Below, in pieces: positions 1 through 7,454 of a stretch of DNA of 15,775 nt. The notes below the pieces were generated by a model. It worked only from the letters and a program-made list of their open reading frames with translations. It was not told the DNA's origin and did no database searches. Each line of letters starts with the position of its first letter. Positions within the stretch are counted from its first letter, which is position 1. The translations under genes were made by a program, and so were the position numbers. Origin of the DNA: Anaerolineales bacterium UBA3940 (GTDB lineage: Bacteria; Chloroflexota; Anaerolineae; Aggregatilineales; UBA3940); assembly GCA_002385675.1 (NCBI GenBank), contig DGDY01000059.1:1-15775 (forward strand), written 5' to 3'.

Positions 1-1004
1 TGGATGCAGGCATCCCGGACGACGACGCCGAGGTCTACGCCGAGGGTCTGCGCCGGGGCGGCACGCTGGTGATGGTCAACACAACCGACGACATGGCGCC
101 TCGGGCGGTCAACATCATGAACGCGTACAACCCGGTTGACATCGAGCGCCGGGCGATGGACTGGCGCTCGCAGGAGTGGACCGGCTTTGACCCGAACGCC
201 GAGCCCTACACCGGACAGGACATCCCCGCACAGCATCCGACGGGCATGACGGATCGCGAAACAGACTTCGAGACGACACGCTCCATGGGCGAGTTCGACC
301 GCGAAACCGACCTCGAAGCGCACCGCCCCATGAGCGAGCTGGCCCGTGAAACGGACCTGGGGACGCAGCCTCCGAAGGACGAATTTGACCGCGAAACCGA
401 CTTCGAGACGCCCGTGGACAAGTTCGACCGTGAGACGGACTTTGAGACTCAGCAGCCCCTGAGCGGGTTTGACCGTGAGACGGACTTCGGGACGCAGCGC
501 TCCATGAGCGAGATGGAGCAGGGTACCGACATGCCTGAGCGCCACCCGGCGGATCGCCCGATGGGCAGCCCGGTGAGCGATGCGGAGGAAGCCTTCAGGG
601 AAGGCACGACTGAGATGCACGGGAAGGCTGAAGAAGCCCTGACCGGCATGCAGTCCCACCTCACCGGAGAGGGTGAATTCGGGAAGGATGTCAGCGAGCA
701 CACGGAGACGATCCGTGACAGGCTGCAGCGCATCGAGATCAACATCCAGGAAATCGAGCCGGAGATCGAGCGCGGCTACGAGCGGCACTACGGCATGACG
801 TATGGCGAGTCGGGCCGCGACTACGAGTACTATCAGCCCGCCTACCGCTACGGCTATGCACTGGCCTCCAGCGGTCACTATCGTGACTACCGCTGGGAAG
901 ACGTCGAGCCCGAGCTGCGCCGCGACTGGGAGCGCCGCAACCCGGGCAGGCTGTGGGACGAGATAAAGGAGGCGGTGCGCGAGGGGTGGAACAGCATCAC
1001 CTGA
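1..1004 (+). CDS. General stress protein with acidic tandem-repeat middle (5' partial)
   Basis: The reading frame is open from base 3, so the true start lies left of the window; the GTG at 69 falls inside the conserved domain and is unlikely to be the start. The N-terminal part (DAGIPDDDAEVYAEGLRRGG, then NPVDIERRAMDWR and GWTGFDP-like residues) matches the domain of YsnF/17M-type general stress proteins. A middle section of seven degenerate 15-residue repeats with a DRETDFET core follows, then a charged amphipathic helix (about 590-780), then an aromatic-rich C-terminal module (YQPAYRYGYALA, ending with PGRLWDEIKEAVREGWN) typical of this family. There is no signal peptide or membrane segment in the visible part, so it is probably cytosolic. 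The family is linked to oxidative and heat stress, but its biochemical role is unknown. Family assignment is good; function is inferred only from family. Confidence 0.8.
   Translation, partial: DAGIPDDDAEVYAEGLRRGGTLVMVNTTDDMAPRAVNIMNAYNPVDIERRAMDWRSQEWTGFDPNAEPYTGQDIPAQHPTGMTDRETDFETTRSMGEFDRETDLEAHRPMSELARETDLGTQPPKDEFDRETDFETPVDKFDRETDFETQQPLSGFDRETDFGTQRSMSEMEQGTDMPERHPADRPMGSPVSDAEEAFREGTTEMHGKAEEALTGMQSHLTGEGEFGKDVSEHTETIRDRLQRIEINIQEIEPEIERGYERHYGMTYGESGRDYEYYQPAYRYGYALASSGHYRDYRWEDVEPELRRDWERRNPGRLWDEIKEAVREGWNSIT
249..557 (+). repeat. 45-bp tandem repeat coding for acidic 15-aa units
   Basis: Seven in-frame units start at 249, 294, 339, 384 (39 bp only), 423, 468 and 513. The protein core is (F/L)DRETD(F/L)(E/G)T followed by a variable tail. 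The last unit (MEQGTDMPERHPADR) is degenerate. The repeat keeps the reading frame and is acidic and probably disordered, which suggests expansion by slippage or unequal crossover inside the stress-protein gene. Confidence 0.85.
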
Positions 1005-1034
1005 TCGCGCTCGCACGGCAGTACGGGCGAGAAC

Positions 1035-1064
1035 CGGCGGGGTCTGCGCATACAGGCCCCGCCG
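1035..1064 (+). terminator. GC-rich stem-loop after the stress-protein gene
   Basis: Arms CGGCGGGG (1035-1042) and CCCCGCCG (1057-1064) pair perfectly. A wobble and CTG/CAG extend the stem to a 6-nt loop. It lies 30 bp after the stop codon. No T-tract follows, so it is a possible but non-canonical terminator or 3' end stabiliser. Confidence 0.4.
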
Positions 1065-1133
1065 TGCTGTGCGGGGGGCATGGCAAGAAGCCTGTTAGAT
1101 ACGCCTGCGTTCGTGCCAGGCCCACCACCGGCG

Positions 1134-1142
1134 TGGTATAAT
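1134..1142 (+). promoter_or_regulatory. Extended -10 promoter for def
   Basis: TGGTATAAT is a perfect extended -10 (TGnTATAAT). It sits 75 bp before the deformylase ATG. There is no good -35 at the usual distance, which fits an extended -10 promoter. The predicted leader is about 70 nt. Confidence 0.6.
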
Positions 1143-1217
1143 AACCCCCGATCGGAACGCCATAATGAGCAGGACGTCCGGTCGCGAAAGCAAAAGCATT
1201 CATTCACAGGTAGAACA

Positions 1218-1754
1218 ATGGCACTACGAGAGATTGTTCTGATCGGCGACGACGTGCTGCGGAAGAAGGCGCGCCGCGTGCGGGTATTTGACGAGAAGCT
1301 CCACGAGCTTCTTGATGACATGCTGGAGACGCTGGAGCACGCCGCCGGGGTAGGGCTGGCAGCGCCGCAGGTCGGTGTTAGCGAGCGCGTGGTTGTTATT
1401 CGCCTGCCGGATGACGAGGAAGAGTACGGCCCGGATGCAGGCGTGCTGTACGAGCTTGTCAACCCGGAGATCATCAAGGCCTCGCGTGAGACGGTGATGG
1501 GCATTGAAGGCTGTCTGTCGATCCCCAATTATTATGGCGAGGTCGAGCGCTCGGTTGAGCTGGTCGTGCGGGCGCAGGACCGCTACGGCAACGAGTTCCG
1601 TGTGAAGCCGCGCGACTGGCTGGCGCGGGTCTTCCAGCATGAGATCGATCATCTGGACGGCATCCTGTACATCGACCGCACCGACAAGGTCTGGAAGGTG
1701 GGCGAGGAGCCGGACGCCGTCGAGGAGCCGGGGACCGCACCGGCGGCAGAATAA
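1218..1754 (+). CDS. def: Peptide deformylase
   Basis: Removes the N-terminal formyl group from nascent proteins using a bound metal ion. All three family motifs are present: GVGLAAPQ (residues 44-51), EGCLS (97-101) and HEIDH (141-145). The metal ligands are thus Cys99, His141 and His145, with Glu142 as the catalytic acid. The protein has 178 residues, normal for the family, plus a short acidic, Pro/Ala-rich C-terminal extension. I chose ATG 1218 because the homologous region begins there (MALREIVLIGDDVLRKKA), a weak AGG lies 7 nt upstream, and the promoter at 1134-1142 falls inside any longer reading frame from 1080. It appears monocistronic, bounded by its own promoter and the terminator at 1775-1799, and is not next to fmt as in many bacteria. 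The family call is near certain. Confidence 0.97.
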   Translation: MALREIVLIGDDVLRKKARRVRVFDEKLHELLDDMLETLEHAAGVGLAAPQVGVSERVVVIRLPDDEEEYGPDAGVLYELVNPEIIKASRETVMGIEGCLSIPNYYGEVERSVELVVRAQDRYGNEFRVKPRDWLARVFQHEIDHLDGILYIDRTDKVWKVGEEPDAVEEPGTAPAAE

Positions 1755-1774
1755 GCGGGTTTTGTGTGAGGCTG

Positions 1775-1799
1775 AGGGGCGCTGCATGCGCCCCTTTTT
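1775..1799 (+). terminator. Rho-independent terminator of def
   Basis: AGGGGCGC (1775-1782) pairs with GCGCCCCT (1788-1795) across a 5-nt loop, giving an 8-bp stem whose 3' side runs into a T-tract (1795-1799). It begins 20 bp after the def stop. Confidence 0.85.
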
Positions 1800-1802
1800 G
1801 TT

Positions 1803-1876
1803 CCCTCACCCCCTCTCCCAGCGACCGAAGGTCGCGACCGGGATGAGGGCGTGCTGCAAAGCAGCCAGGGGTGAGG
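1803..1876. repeat. Dispersed palindromic element, family B (copy 1)
   Basis: The ends are inverted repeats CCTCACCCC (1804-1812) and GGGGTGAGG (1868-1876). Inside are two triloop hairpins: GCGACC-GAA-GGTCGC (1821-1835) and GCTGC-AAA-GCAGC (1853-1865). Blocks 1810-1826 and 1838-1850 recur exactly, in inverted orientation, at 12691-12707 and 12667-12679. Most of the def-to-sensor gap is this element. Confidence 0.75.
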
Positions 1877-1921
1877 CCCCCTAAAGCCTTTAACAATCGC
1901 ACAGCGTTTGCGCCGGGTTAA

Positions 1922-1930
1922 TGCTATAAT
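1922..1930 (+). promoter_or_regulatory. Extended -10 promoter for the sensor-LysM operon
   Basis: TGCTATAAT is a perfect extended -10 located 34 bp before the GTG start at 1964. No strong -35 is visible. It lies just after the family B repeat, in an AT-richer patch. Confidence 0.6.
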
Positions 1931-1963
1931 GGCGGGTGGTGTCCGAGCAGGGAGATTTGACCG

Positions 1964-4516
1964 GTGTTCGACCAGATATTAGACCTCGTCGGCCAGCCGC
2001 CGGGCAGCCTCGTCTACCATGTCATTATCCTGTTTGCGCTGGAGGCCGCCGTCGCGATCAGCATGGGCCAGTGGATGCGCGAGCGCGCTTCCGGCACGCT
2101 GCGCCTCGCGATTGGCTCGTTTGCGCTGCTGCTCGCGCGGATGGCGCTGGTGGTCGCCTCGCTGGCCGCGTGGCAGGGCTATCTCCCGCATAACGTGCTG
2201 CTGCCGCCGGTCGAGCGCCTTGTTGATACCGTCACCGTGCTCGGGCTGGCGTGGGCCTTCGTCACGATGGACCAGCCGTCGCTGAAGCGGCGCAACTTCA
2301 GCGCGGATGTGACCGCCGGGCTGATGCTCGGCCTGACGCTCATCCTGTTCATCGGCACGTACTACTTCTGGACGACATCCTTCTCCAACAACATCCTGTT
2401 CAACGGGACGTGGCTTGACATCGCCTGGAGCGCCGCGCAGGTCGTGATCGGCGTCGTTGGGCTGGTGTGGATGCTCACACGCATCCGCTATGTGTACGAC
2501 CCGCTGCTCAAGGGCGTCATGCTGATCCTGCTGGCAGCCGCCGCCGCTGTGCACATCCTGCAGCCGACGCTCGGTGATGTCGCGGCGGCACAGCGGGTGG
2601 CACAGGCGATTGTGATCCCGATGCTCGCCGCCGTTGCCTTCCGCCACGTTGTCGAGCAGCTTCTGCACTGGGACGAGTTCGAGCCGAGCCGGCTGGCCGC
2701 TCCGGCGGTGGGTGTCGCCGCGCCGGGCGCTGCACCGGCCTCTCCGCCCGCCCCGCCGCCCGGCATGGCCGACGAAACCGTGCGCCACCAGCCCAAGCCG
2801 GAGAAGGAAGAGGAGGCAGGCCCCGCCCCGAAAAAGAAGGAGGAGGCTCCCCAGCCCGCCATCACCCCGGCGCTGCTGGAAACGGTCGATGCGGTTGGCC
2901 TGCTGCTCAGTTCGCTGGAGCCGTCGAACATCGTGCGCGAAGCGCCGAAAGCCGTCGCAACCGCCCTCCGCGCCGATATCTGCGTGCTGGCTATCGTGGA
3001 TGAGGACGTTCAGGAAGCCGCCATCCTCGGCGCGTATGACAACATCTCGCAGACCGGCCTGCGCCGTGACGTGCTGAACCTCGCCCGGCACCCGTCCATT
3101 GTGAGCGCGCTGGCCCGCCTGCGGCAGGTCCGGCTGACCCCGCAGCGCAACGCGGGCGAGCTGCGCGACATCTACGACCGGCTGGGTATTACGCGCGAAG
3201 GTCCGGCGTACATCCAGCCGCTCGTTAACAACGACGACCGGGTCGGCGTGCTGATCCTCGGCTCGCCATACTCCGGGCGGCATTTCAGCGAGGAGGAGCG
3301 CAACCTGCTCGACCGGCTAGCGCCGCTCGTCACGGCGGCCCTGCTCAACGCCGAGGCCTACCGGGCCATGCAGGATAAGGCCGAAAAAGCCGTCGCGCAG
3401 GAGGCGAGCCGAATCGTTGAGCTGGCCGACGACGTGACGGCCAAGACCGCCGAGCTCAACGCGGCCAAGCGGCAGATCGAGGAGATGAAGGCTTACATCC
3501 GTGACCTGCACCGGCAGGTTGAGGAGTTCCCCGTACAGCAGCAGGCCGCACAGTGGGAGATCGAGAAGCTGCTGCAGGAGATCGAAACGCTGCGCAACGA
3601 GGCAGCCCGCGCCGCGCGGCTTGAGGAGGAACTTGAGGCGGTGCGGGCGGCAGCCGCCGCGCCGCAGGCTCCCGCCGGGGAGGGCATGGCGAGCGAGATC
3701 GCCGCGCTGCGCGCCCAGCTAGCGGCGGCCCGCACGTTCGAGGAGGAGGTCGGGCTGCTGCAACAGCAGCTTGCCGAGCGCACCCGCGAGGTGGTGAAGC
3801 TGCGCTCGCGGCTGGTGGAGGCTGAGGCGGTCGTGGAGGCGCTGCGCGAGCAGGTCCGCATGATGCAAGACACCGGCGAGGTGCGCGGCCTCGACGCCCT
3901 GCAGGAGCGTATCGCCGGGCAGGCCCGGAAGATCGAGGCGCTGGAAGGCCAGCTTGCCCGGGCGCAGGCGTTGCTGGACGCCGAACCGTCCGCCGCTCCC
4001 CGGCTGGAGCCGGAACGGGTAGACGTGCTGTATGCGGTCGAGGAAACCATCACGCGGCTGGCCGGGCCGCTTGGCGAGCGGCGGATCACGCTGCGGCTGG
4101 CGGTGCCGCCTTCACTGCCCGCCATCATCGCCGACCGGCAGGCGGTGCTTGACATCCTGTACCACCTGCTGAACAACGCCGCGCTGGCCTCGCCCGATGG
4201 TAGCGAGGTGACGCTTGCGCTGTCCGCGCAGGAGGGCAAGCTGCCCGTGGGCGACGGGCGTGAAGTCGAGGCCCCGTGCCTGGAGATCGCCGTGGCGGAC
4301 ACCGGCGCGGGCGTCGACCCGGAGCATCATGAGCGGGTGTTCGAGCGCGCGGCTGAGATCAGCGGGCTGGGTGACCGGGGTGATGGCCTGCCGCGTGTGC
4401 GGGCGCTCGTCGAGGCGCACGGCGGCTGTATCTGGCTGGAGAGCGAGCGCGGCGCGGGCACGACGTTCCACGTGCGGATGCCGCTTGAGCCGGTCAGCGT
4501 GGAGGATCAGTCGTGA
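1964..4516 (+). CDS. 7TM-GAF-coiled-coil sensor with HATPase domain (histidine-kinase-like)
   Basis: An 850-residue membrane sensor. Residues 1-235 hold about seven hydrophobic segments (near 18-38, 46-70, 83-102, 115-137, 150-171, 182-200 and 213-232). A Pro/Ala- then Lys/Glu-rich linker (about 240-298) leads to a GAF domain (about 300-470), a long coiled coil (about 470-670) and a C-terminal HATPase_c domain (about 684-848). The ATPase shows an N-box with Asn737-Asn738 (HLLNNAAL), a G1 box DTGAGVD at 779, and a diverged G2 (GLGDRGDGLPRV) before VEAHGG. I see no H-box (SHELRTP-like) where the phosphoacceptor domain should be; His516 in the coiled coil (DLHRQ) lacks the usual context. GTG 1964 has GGAG 9 nt upstream. 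The gene overlaps the LysM gene by 4 bp and no response regulator is adjacent. Domain calls are firm; kinase activity is uncertain. Confidence 0.85.
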   Translation: MFDQILDLVGQPPGSLVYHVIILFALEAAVAISMGQWMRERASGTLRLAIGSFALLLARMALVVASLAAWQGYLPHNVLLPPVERLVDTVTVLGLAWAFVTMDQPSLKRRNFSADVTAGLMLGLTLILFIGTYYFWTTSFSNNILFNGTWLDIAWSAAQVVIGVVGLVWMLTRIRYVYDPLLKGVMLILLAAAAAVHILQPTLGDVAAAQRVAQAIVIPMLAAVAFRHVVEQLLHWDEFEPSRLAAPAVGVAAPGAAPASPPAPPPGMADETVRHQPKPEKEEEAGPAPKKKEEAPQPAITPALLETVDAVGLLLSSLEPSNIVREAPKAVATALRADICVLAIVDEDVQEAAILGAYDNISQTGLRRDVLNLARHPSIVSALARLRQVRLTPQRNAGELRDIYDRLGITREGPAYIQPLVNNDDRVGVLILGSPYSGRHFSEEERNLLDRLAPLVTAALLNAEAYRAMQDKAEKAVAQEASRIVELADDVTAKTAELNAAKRQIEEMKAYIRDLHRQVEEFPVQQQAAQWEIEKLLQEIETLRNEAARAARLEEELEAVRAAAAAPQAPAGEGMASEIAALRAQLAAARTFEEEVGLLQQQLAERTREVVKLRSRLVEAEAVVEALREQVRMMQDTGEVRGLDALQERIAGQARKIEALEGQLARAQALLDAEPSAAPRLEPERVDVLYAVEETITRLAGPLGERRITLRLAVPPSLPAIIADRQAVLDILYHLLNNAALASPDGSEVTLALSAQEGKLPVGDGREVEAPCLEIAVADTGAGVDPEHHERVFERAAEISGLGDRGDGLPRVRALVEAHGGCIWLESERGAGTTFHVRMPLEPVSVEDQS
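4501..4505 (+). promoter_or_regulatory. Strong ribosome binding site inside the sensor 3' end
   Basis: GGAGG lies 7 nt before GTG 4513, within the last codons of the sensor gene. It decides the start of the LysM gene and supports translational coupling through the GTGA overlap (4513-4516). Confidence 0.75.
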
Positions 4517-5439
4517 AGCCAAGCTGGGTGCAGCAGGCGCTCGCCGGGCTGGCGATCCTGTTCGTCGTCACAGCGGCGCTTGCGGGCGGCTTCCTGCTGA
4601 TGATCGGCGACGACCCGCTGGGCGCAGGGTCACGCGGGTATCCAACGCCGACGCCGTTCCGCCTGCCGACGTTGCCGCCGGGCGGTGTTGCCGGGGTAAC
4701 GCCGCAGACGGGCGTACCCCCGACTGTGACGCTCAGCCCGACGGACGCGCCGAGCGATACGCCGGAGCCAACCCCGACCAACGTGCCGCCGCCAACCTCA
4801 ACGCCTCCGCTTTCTGATACGCCTGTTCCGCCGCAGCCCACGACGACGGTCTGCACGGTGCGGGTCGGGTGGGTTCCCTACACCGTGCAGCGTGGCGAGA
4901 CGCTGTTCCGTATTGCGCTGCGCTACGGGCTATCGACCGGCGAGCTTCAGCGGGGCAACTGCCTGCCGGACACCTCGCTCATAGCCGGTCAGACGCTCTA
5001 TGTGCCGAACGTCCAGCCGCGCCCGCAGCCGACGAGCGCACCCCTGCCGACCGCTACGCTCCCGCCGGTTGCGTCGGGTGGGGGCGGGTCTATTGCCCGG
5101 CCCGAGCCGGGCACGACCGCCGGTGCGTGTACCGACCCTAACTCCACAATTACATCGCCGGGCGTCGGCGCGGTGATCAGCGGCAACGCGCCGTTCTACG
5201 GGACGGCCATGCATCCCGACTTGCAGTTTTACAAGCTGGAGGTCCGGCGGCACGGCACGAGCGGCGAGCAGGACTTCGTGACGGTGCATACCGGCACCGA
5301 GCCGGTGCAGAACGGCCTGCTCGGCACGGTCAACACGGTGGCGTTTGAAAACGGCGACTACTGGGTGCGGCTTGTTGTCGTGGACAGCACCGGCAACTAC
5401 CCGGAGCGCTGCTCGATCCTGTATACGTTCCGGAATTGA
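4513..5439 (+). CDS. Membrane-anchored LysM and Ig-like domain protein
   Basis: A 308-residue envelope protein. One N-terminal hydrophobic helix (about 7-32) has no lipobox, so it is a signal anchor or an uncleaved signal. A Pro/Thr-rich spacer (about 44-110) follows, then one LysM domain (about 120-165: YTVQRGETLFRIALRYGLS, ending in LIAGQTLYVPN), a second Pro-rich spacer, and a C-terminal beta-rich Ig-like domain (about 209-308: ITSPGVGAVISG, FYGTA, NGDYWVRLVVVDSTGNYPERC). LysM domains bind GlcNAc-containing glycans such as peptidoglycan. Four cysteines (114, 150, about 206 and 300) could form disulfides outside the cell. The gene starts with GTG overlapping the sensor stop by 4 bp, so the two are surely co-expressed. 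I infer that it is the extracellular partner of the sensor; this is not shown by sequence. Confidence 0.85.
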   Translation: MKPSWVQQALAGLAILFVVTAALAGGFLLMIGDDPLGAGSRGYPTPTPFRLPTLPPGGVAGVTPQTGVPPTVTLSPTDAPSDTPEPTPTNVPPPTSTPPLSDTPVPPQPTTTVCTVRVGWVPYTVQRGETLFRIALRYGLSTGELQRGNCLPDTSLIAGQTLYVPNVQPRPQPTSAPLPTATLPPVASGGGGSIARPEPGTTAGACTDPNSTITSPGVGAVISGNAPFYGTAMHPDLQFYKLEVRRHGTSGEQDFVTVHTGTEPVQNGLLGTVNTVAFENGDYWVRLVVVDSTGNYPERCSILYTFRN

Positions 5440-5453
5440 GGTCTCTCTCACCC

Positions 5454-5486
5454 CACGAACCGCCGCAGGCGGCTCCCCGTTTCGTG
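5454..5486. repeat. Nested palindrome with GCA triloop
   Basis: CACGAA (5454-5459) pairs with TTCGTG (5481-5486). Inside, CCGCC-GCA-GGCGG (5460-5472) forms a triloop hairpin. The same CCGCCGCAGGCGG core recurs at 9545-9557. It lies 15 bp after the LysM gene stop; no T-tract is present. Confidence 0.6.
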
Positions 5487-5509
5487 TTGTTCATATACTG
5501 GACGGTGGC

Positions 5510-5565
5510 AGGGGCAGGTCTAATGATGCGGTCGATGCGGAGCATCGCGCATCACACCTGCCCCT
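5510..5565. repeat. Dispersed palindrome family A, variant with nested hairpin insert
   Basis: AGGGGCAGGT (5510-5519) pairs with ACCTGCCCCT (5556-5565). Between the arms lie TGATGCG (5524-5530) with CGCATCA (5548-5554), and the innermost GATGC-GGA-GCATC (5534-5546). The outer arms match the compact copies at 9487-9515 and 12729-12757; the centre is expanded. Confidence 0.75.
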
Positions 5566-5620
5566 ACTTAACCTGAATGGTTGATCAAGGGTCAAAAATC
5601 CGCTCTACCTGATTTCTCAA

Positions 5621-5662
5621 CCTCCCCCTTGCAAGGGGGAGGAAGCGACCCTCCGGGTCGCT
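5621..5662. repeat. Dispersed palindromic element, family C (copy 1)
   Basis: CCTCCCCCTTG (5621-5631) is followed directly by its complement CAAGGGGGAGG (5632-5642), a perfect 22-bp palindrome. A triloop hairpin AGCGACCC-TCC-GGGTCGCT (5644-5662) follows. It lies in the gap between the convergent LysM and glycosidase-fold genes, which otherwise holds no gene. Confidence 0.7.
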
Positions 5663-5729
5663 GGTGGGGATTACCGGCGGCTGCTATACACCGACCTACT
5701 TTGATAGATTGGCCTGCCCACCCCCATTC

Positions 5730-7400
5730 TCACCGCCGCCGGATGGCGACCGCTGCCGCCCCGGCGATCACCGCCGCGCCGAGTGCGATCAGCGCCGGGC
5801 GCAGCCAGCCCGGCGGCTCTGCCACAACCGGCTCGCTGATGGCGGCAGCCTGCACCGCGACCGTTTCGGCAGGCGGCGTCTCGACGAGGGCCGCCGCCTC
5901 GGTCGGCACAGCGGTGACCGTTGGTGCCGGCTCCGTTGTTGGCATCAGGGTGGGGGGTGGCGGGGTGTGCGTCGGCCAGGCGATCGGGCCGAGCGGCAGC
6001 GGCTCGCCGCCCGGCTCGACGGTGGGGTCCGGCCCGCGACGCCGCCCCGGCTCGCGCGCGCCCTCCTCGACAAGCAGCCAAGGCATCCCGCCGATCAGGC
6101 AGCCAGCCTGCGGGTCGTCACAGGCGGCGCCCTCCAGCACGAGGGCATAGTAGCCATCCTCCGGTTGCACGGTGCGGCGGCTGCCGTCCAGCCCGACCAG
6201 CGTGGCCTGACGGCTCCGCGCGGGCACGAGCAGCGTGGAGGTCTGCGAGGTGCGCGCCCAGGCGACGGTCGTCAGCCGATCGGGGAAGGCCAGCCGCACC
6301 GCTTCGACGTGCGGGTGTGTGTCGTCGAGGCGGCGGGCGGACGTCAGGCCGGAGAACTCGTCGAGGACGAGGCGGTAGGCGCTGTGCGCCGGGCGAGGGC
6401 TGCCATCCGCACGTAGCAGCCCGAACCCCTCGCCGCTATCAGCCTCGAAGTCATCCACCAGCCGGTACACGCCGATCCGCACACCCCGGTCGGCGGCGAA
6501 GGCCAGCGCATGCGCCTGCACGATGTAGGCCGCCTGTTGCTCCGGCGTGATGTTCGGGTAGCGACTGAACGTTGTGTCCTCGGTGTAGGCGAGCGGATCG
6601 AGGGCAGGGCGCACACCCGCGATGCCCCACACCTCCTTGAGCGTGATGCCGTGCATGTGCATCTCCAGCAGCGCCCGCTCAAGCTGCGTGTGCAGGGCAT
6701 AGGGCGAGAACGTCGAGCGGACCATCACCGCGTCGAAGTAATAACCGTTCGGTGCGGCGGATGAGTCTTCGACGACGATGTCGAGGAAGGCGTCGAGCCA
6801 GGCGGGGTCAGCGCCCTCCAGCGTGCCGAGGTGGATGATGGCATGGGGGTTGGCCTCCCGTGCGACCTCATGCGCGACCTTGACCAGCCGGTAGTAGTCC
6901 ATGACGCTGCCGTCCCAGGTTGCGCCCGGTGCGGTGGGCGGCGCGTCCTGTCCCTGCCAGATGGCCCAGCGATTGACGCCGCGTACCGCGCCGTAGCTCA
7001 CGGCCTGCCGCACGAAGGTGGCCCAGGTGTTTGTCAGGCTGTCGGGCGGGTCATACAGCCCGCGCGGGATGCCGCTGCCGGGTGCGCCGTCGGTGGCCCA
7101 GGCGGGTGTGCCCACCAGCACGCCGACGATCTCGCGGCCCGCGCCCGCTGCCTGTGCGAGGTAATCGCCCGTCGCCGGGCCGGTGTTCCAATCGCCCGGC
7201 CCGCCGGGCTGAAGCTCATCCCACCGGAACTCGATGATCTCCCATGCCGTGCCGAGCGCGGCGGCCTCCTCAGGGGCCTGCCACGCGCCCACCAGTCCAA
7301 AGCGCGGATCGGCACGTCGCTGGGCGCTCGCCGCAGCCGACAGCGCGGCGAGGACCGCGAGAAGGAGCGACAGCCGCAGCACCAGAGAGAGGATTTTCAT
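5730..7400 (-). CDS. Membrane-anchored glycosidase-fold protein, probably inactive
   Basis: A 556-residue exported protein. It has a signal peptide (about 1-27, ending ASA-Q), a TIM-barrel-like domain (about 30-350) resembling clan GH-A hydrolases, a small beta region (about 360-435), a Pro/Thr-rich stalk (about 455-525), then a C-terminal hydrophobic helix ending in RRR, which would anchor it with the domain outside. Clan-like landmarks are YYRLVKVAHEVAREANPHA, the PEQQAAYIVQAHALA helix and the GFGLLRADGSPRPAHSAYR end. At the acid/base site, where WNEP is expected, the sequence reads WQGQD (148-152). At the nucleophile site, where TEFG is expected, it reads WGIAG (258-262). ATG 7400 has AAGGG 6 nt upstream; a TTG codon precedes it in frame. 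The gene begins 54 bp after recJ on the same strand, so it is probably co-transcribed. Substrate unknown; a glycan-binding role is my inference. Confidence 0.7.
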   Translation of the reverse strand: MKILSLVLRLSLLLAVLAALSAAASAQRRADPRFGLVGAWQAPEEAAALGTAWEIIEFRWDELQPGGPGDWNTGPATGDYLAQAAGAGREIVGVLVGTPAWATDGAPGSGIPRGLYDPPDSLTNTWATFVRQAVSYGAVRGVNRWAIWQGQDAPPTAPGATWDGSVMDYYRLVKVAHEVAREANPHAIIHLGTLEGADPAWLDAFLDIVVEDSSAAPNGYYFDAVMVRSTFSPYALHTQLERALLEMHMHGITLKEVWGIAGVRPALDPLAYTEDTTFSRYPNITPEQQAAYIVQAHALAFAADRGVRIGVYRLVDDFEADSGEGFGLLRADGSPRPAHSAYRLVLDEFSGLTSARRLDDTHPHVEAVRLAFPDRLTTVAWARTSQTSTLLVPARSRQATLVGLDGSRRTVQPEDGYYALVLEGAACDDPQAGCLIGGMPWLLVEEGAREPGRRRGPDPTVEPGGEPLPLGPIAWPTHTPPPPTLMPTTEPAPTVTAVPTEAAALVETPPAETVAVQAAAISEPVVAEPPGWLRPALIALGAAVIAGAAAVAIRRR

Positions 7401-7454
7401 CAAGAGCCCTTCGTTTGAGTGAATGCCAGACCGGGAGCGCAGGCCGAGCGGGAG

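Noticed and set aside
1979..3283. 434-codon minus-strand frame inside the sensor gene
   Set aside because: Antisense shadow: the plus-strand frame has clear membrane, GAF and ATPase domains and a good start.
5621..5662. Palindromes after the glycosidase-fold gene as its terminator
   Set aside because: Stems are strong, but no T-tract follows on either strand and the same sequences occur elsewhere as dispersed elements.
5581..6150. 189-codon plus-strand frame over the LysM-glycosidase gap
   Set aside because: It reads through palindromic repeats and the antisense of the glycosidase-fold gene, with a low-complexity Gly/Ala/Val/Ser product.
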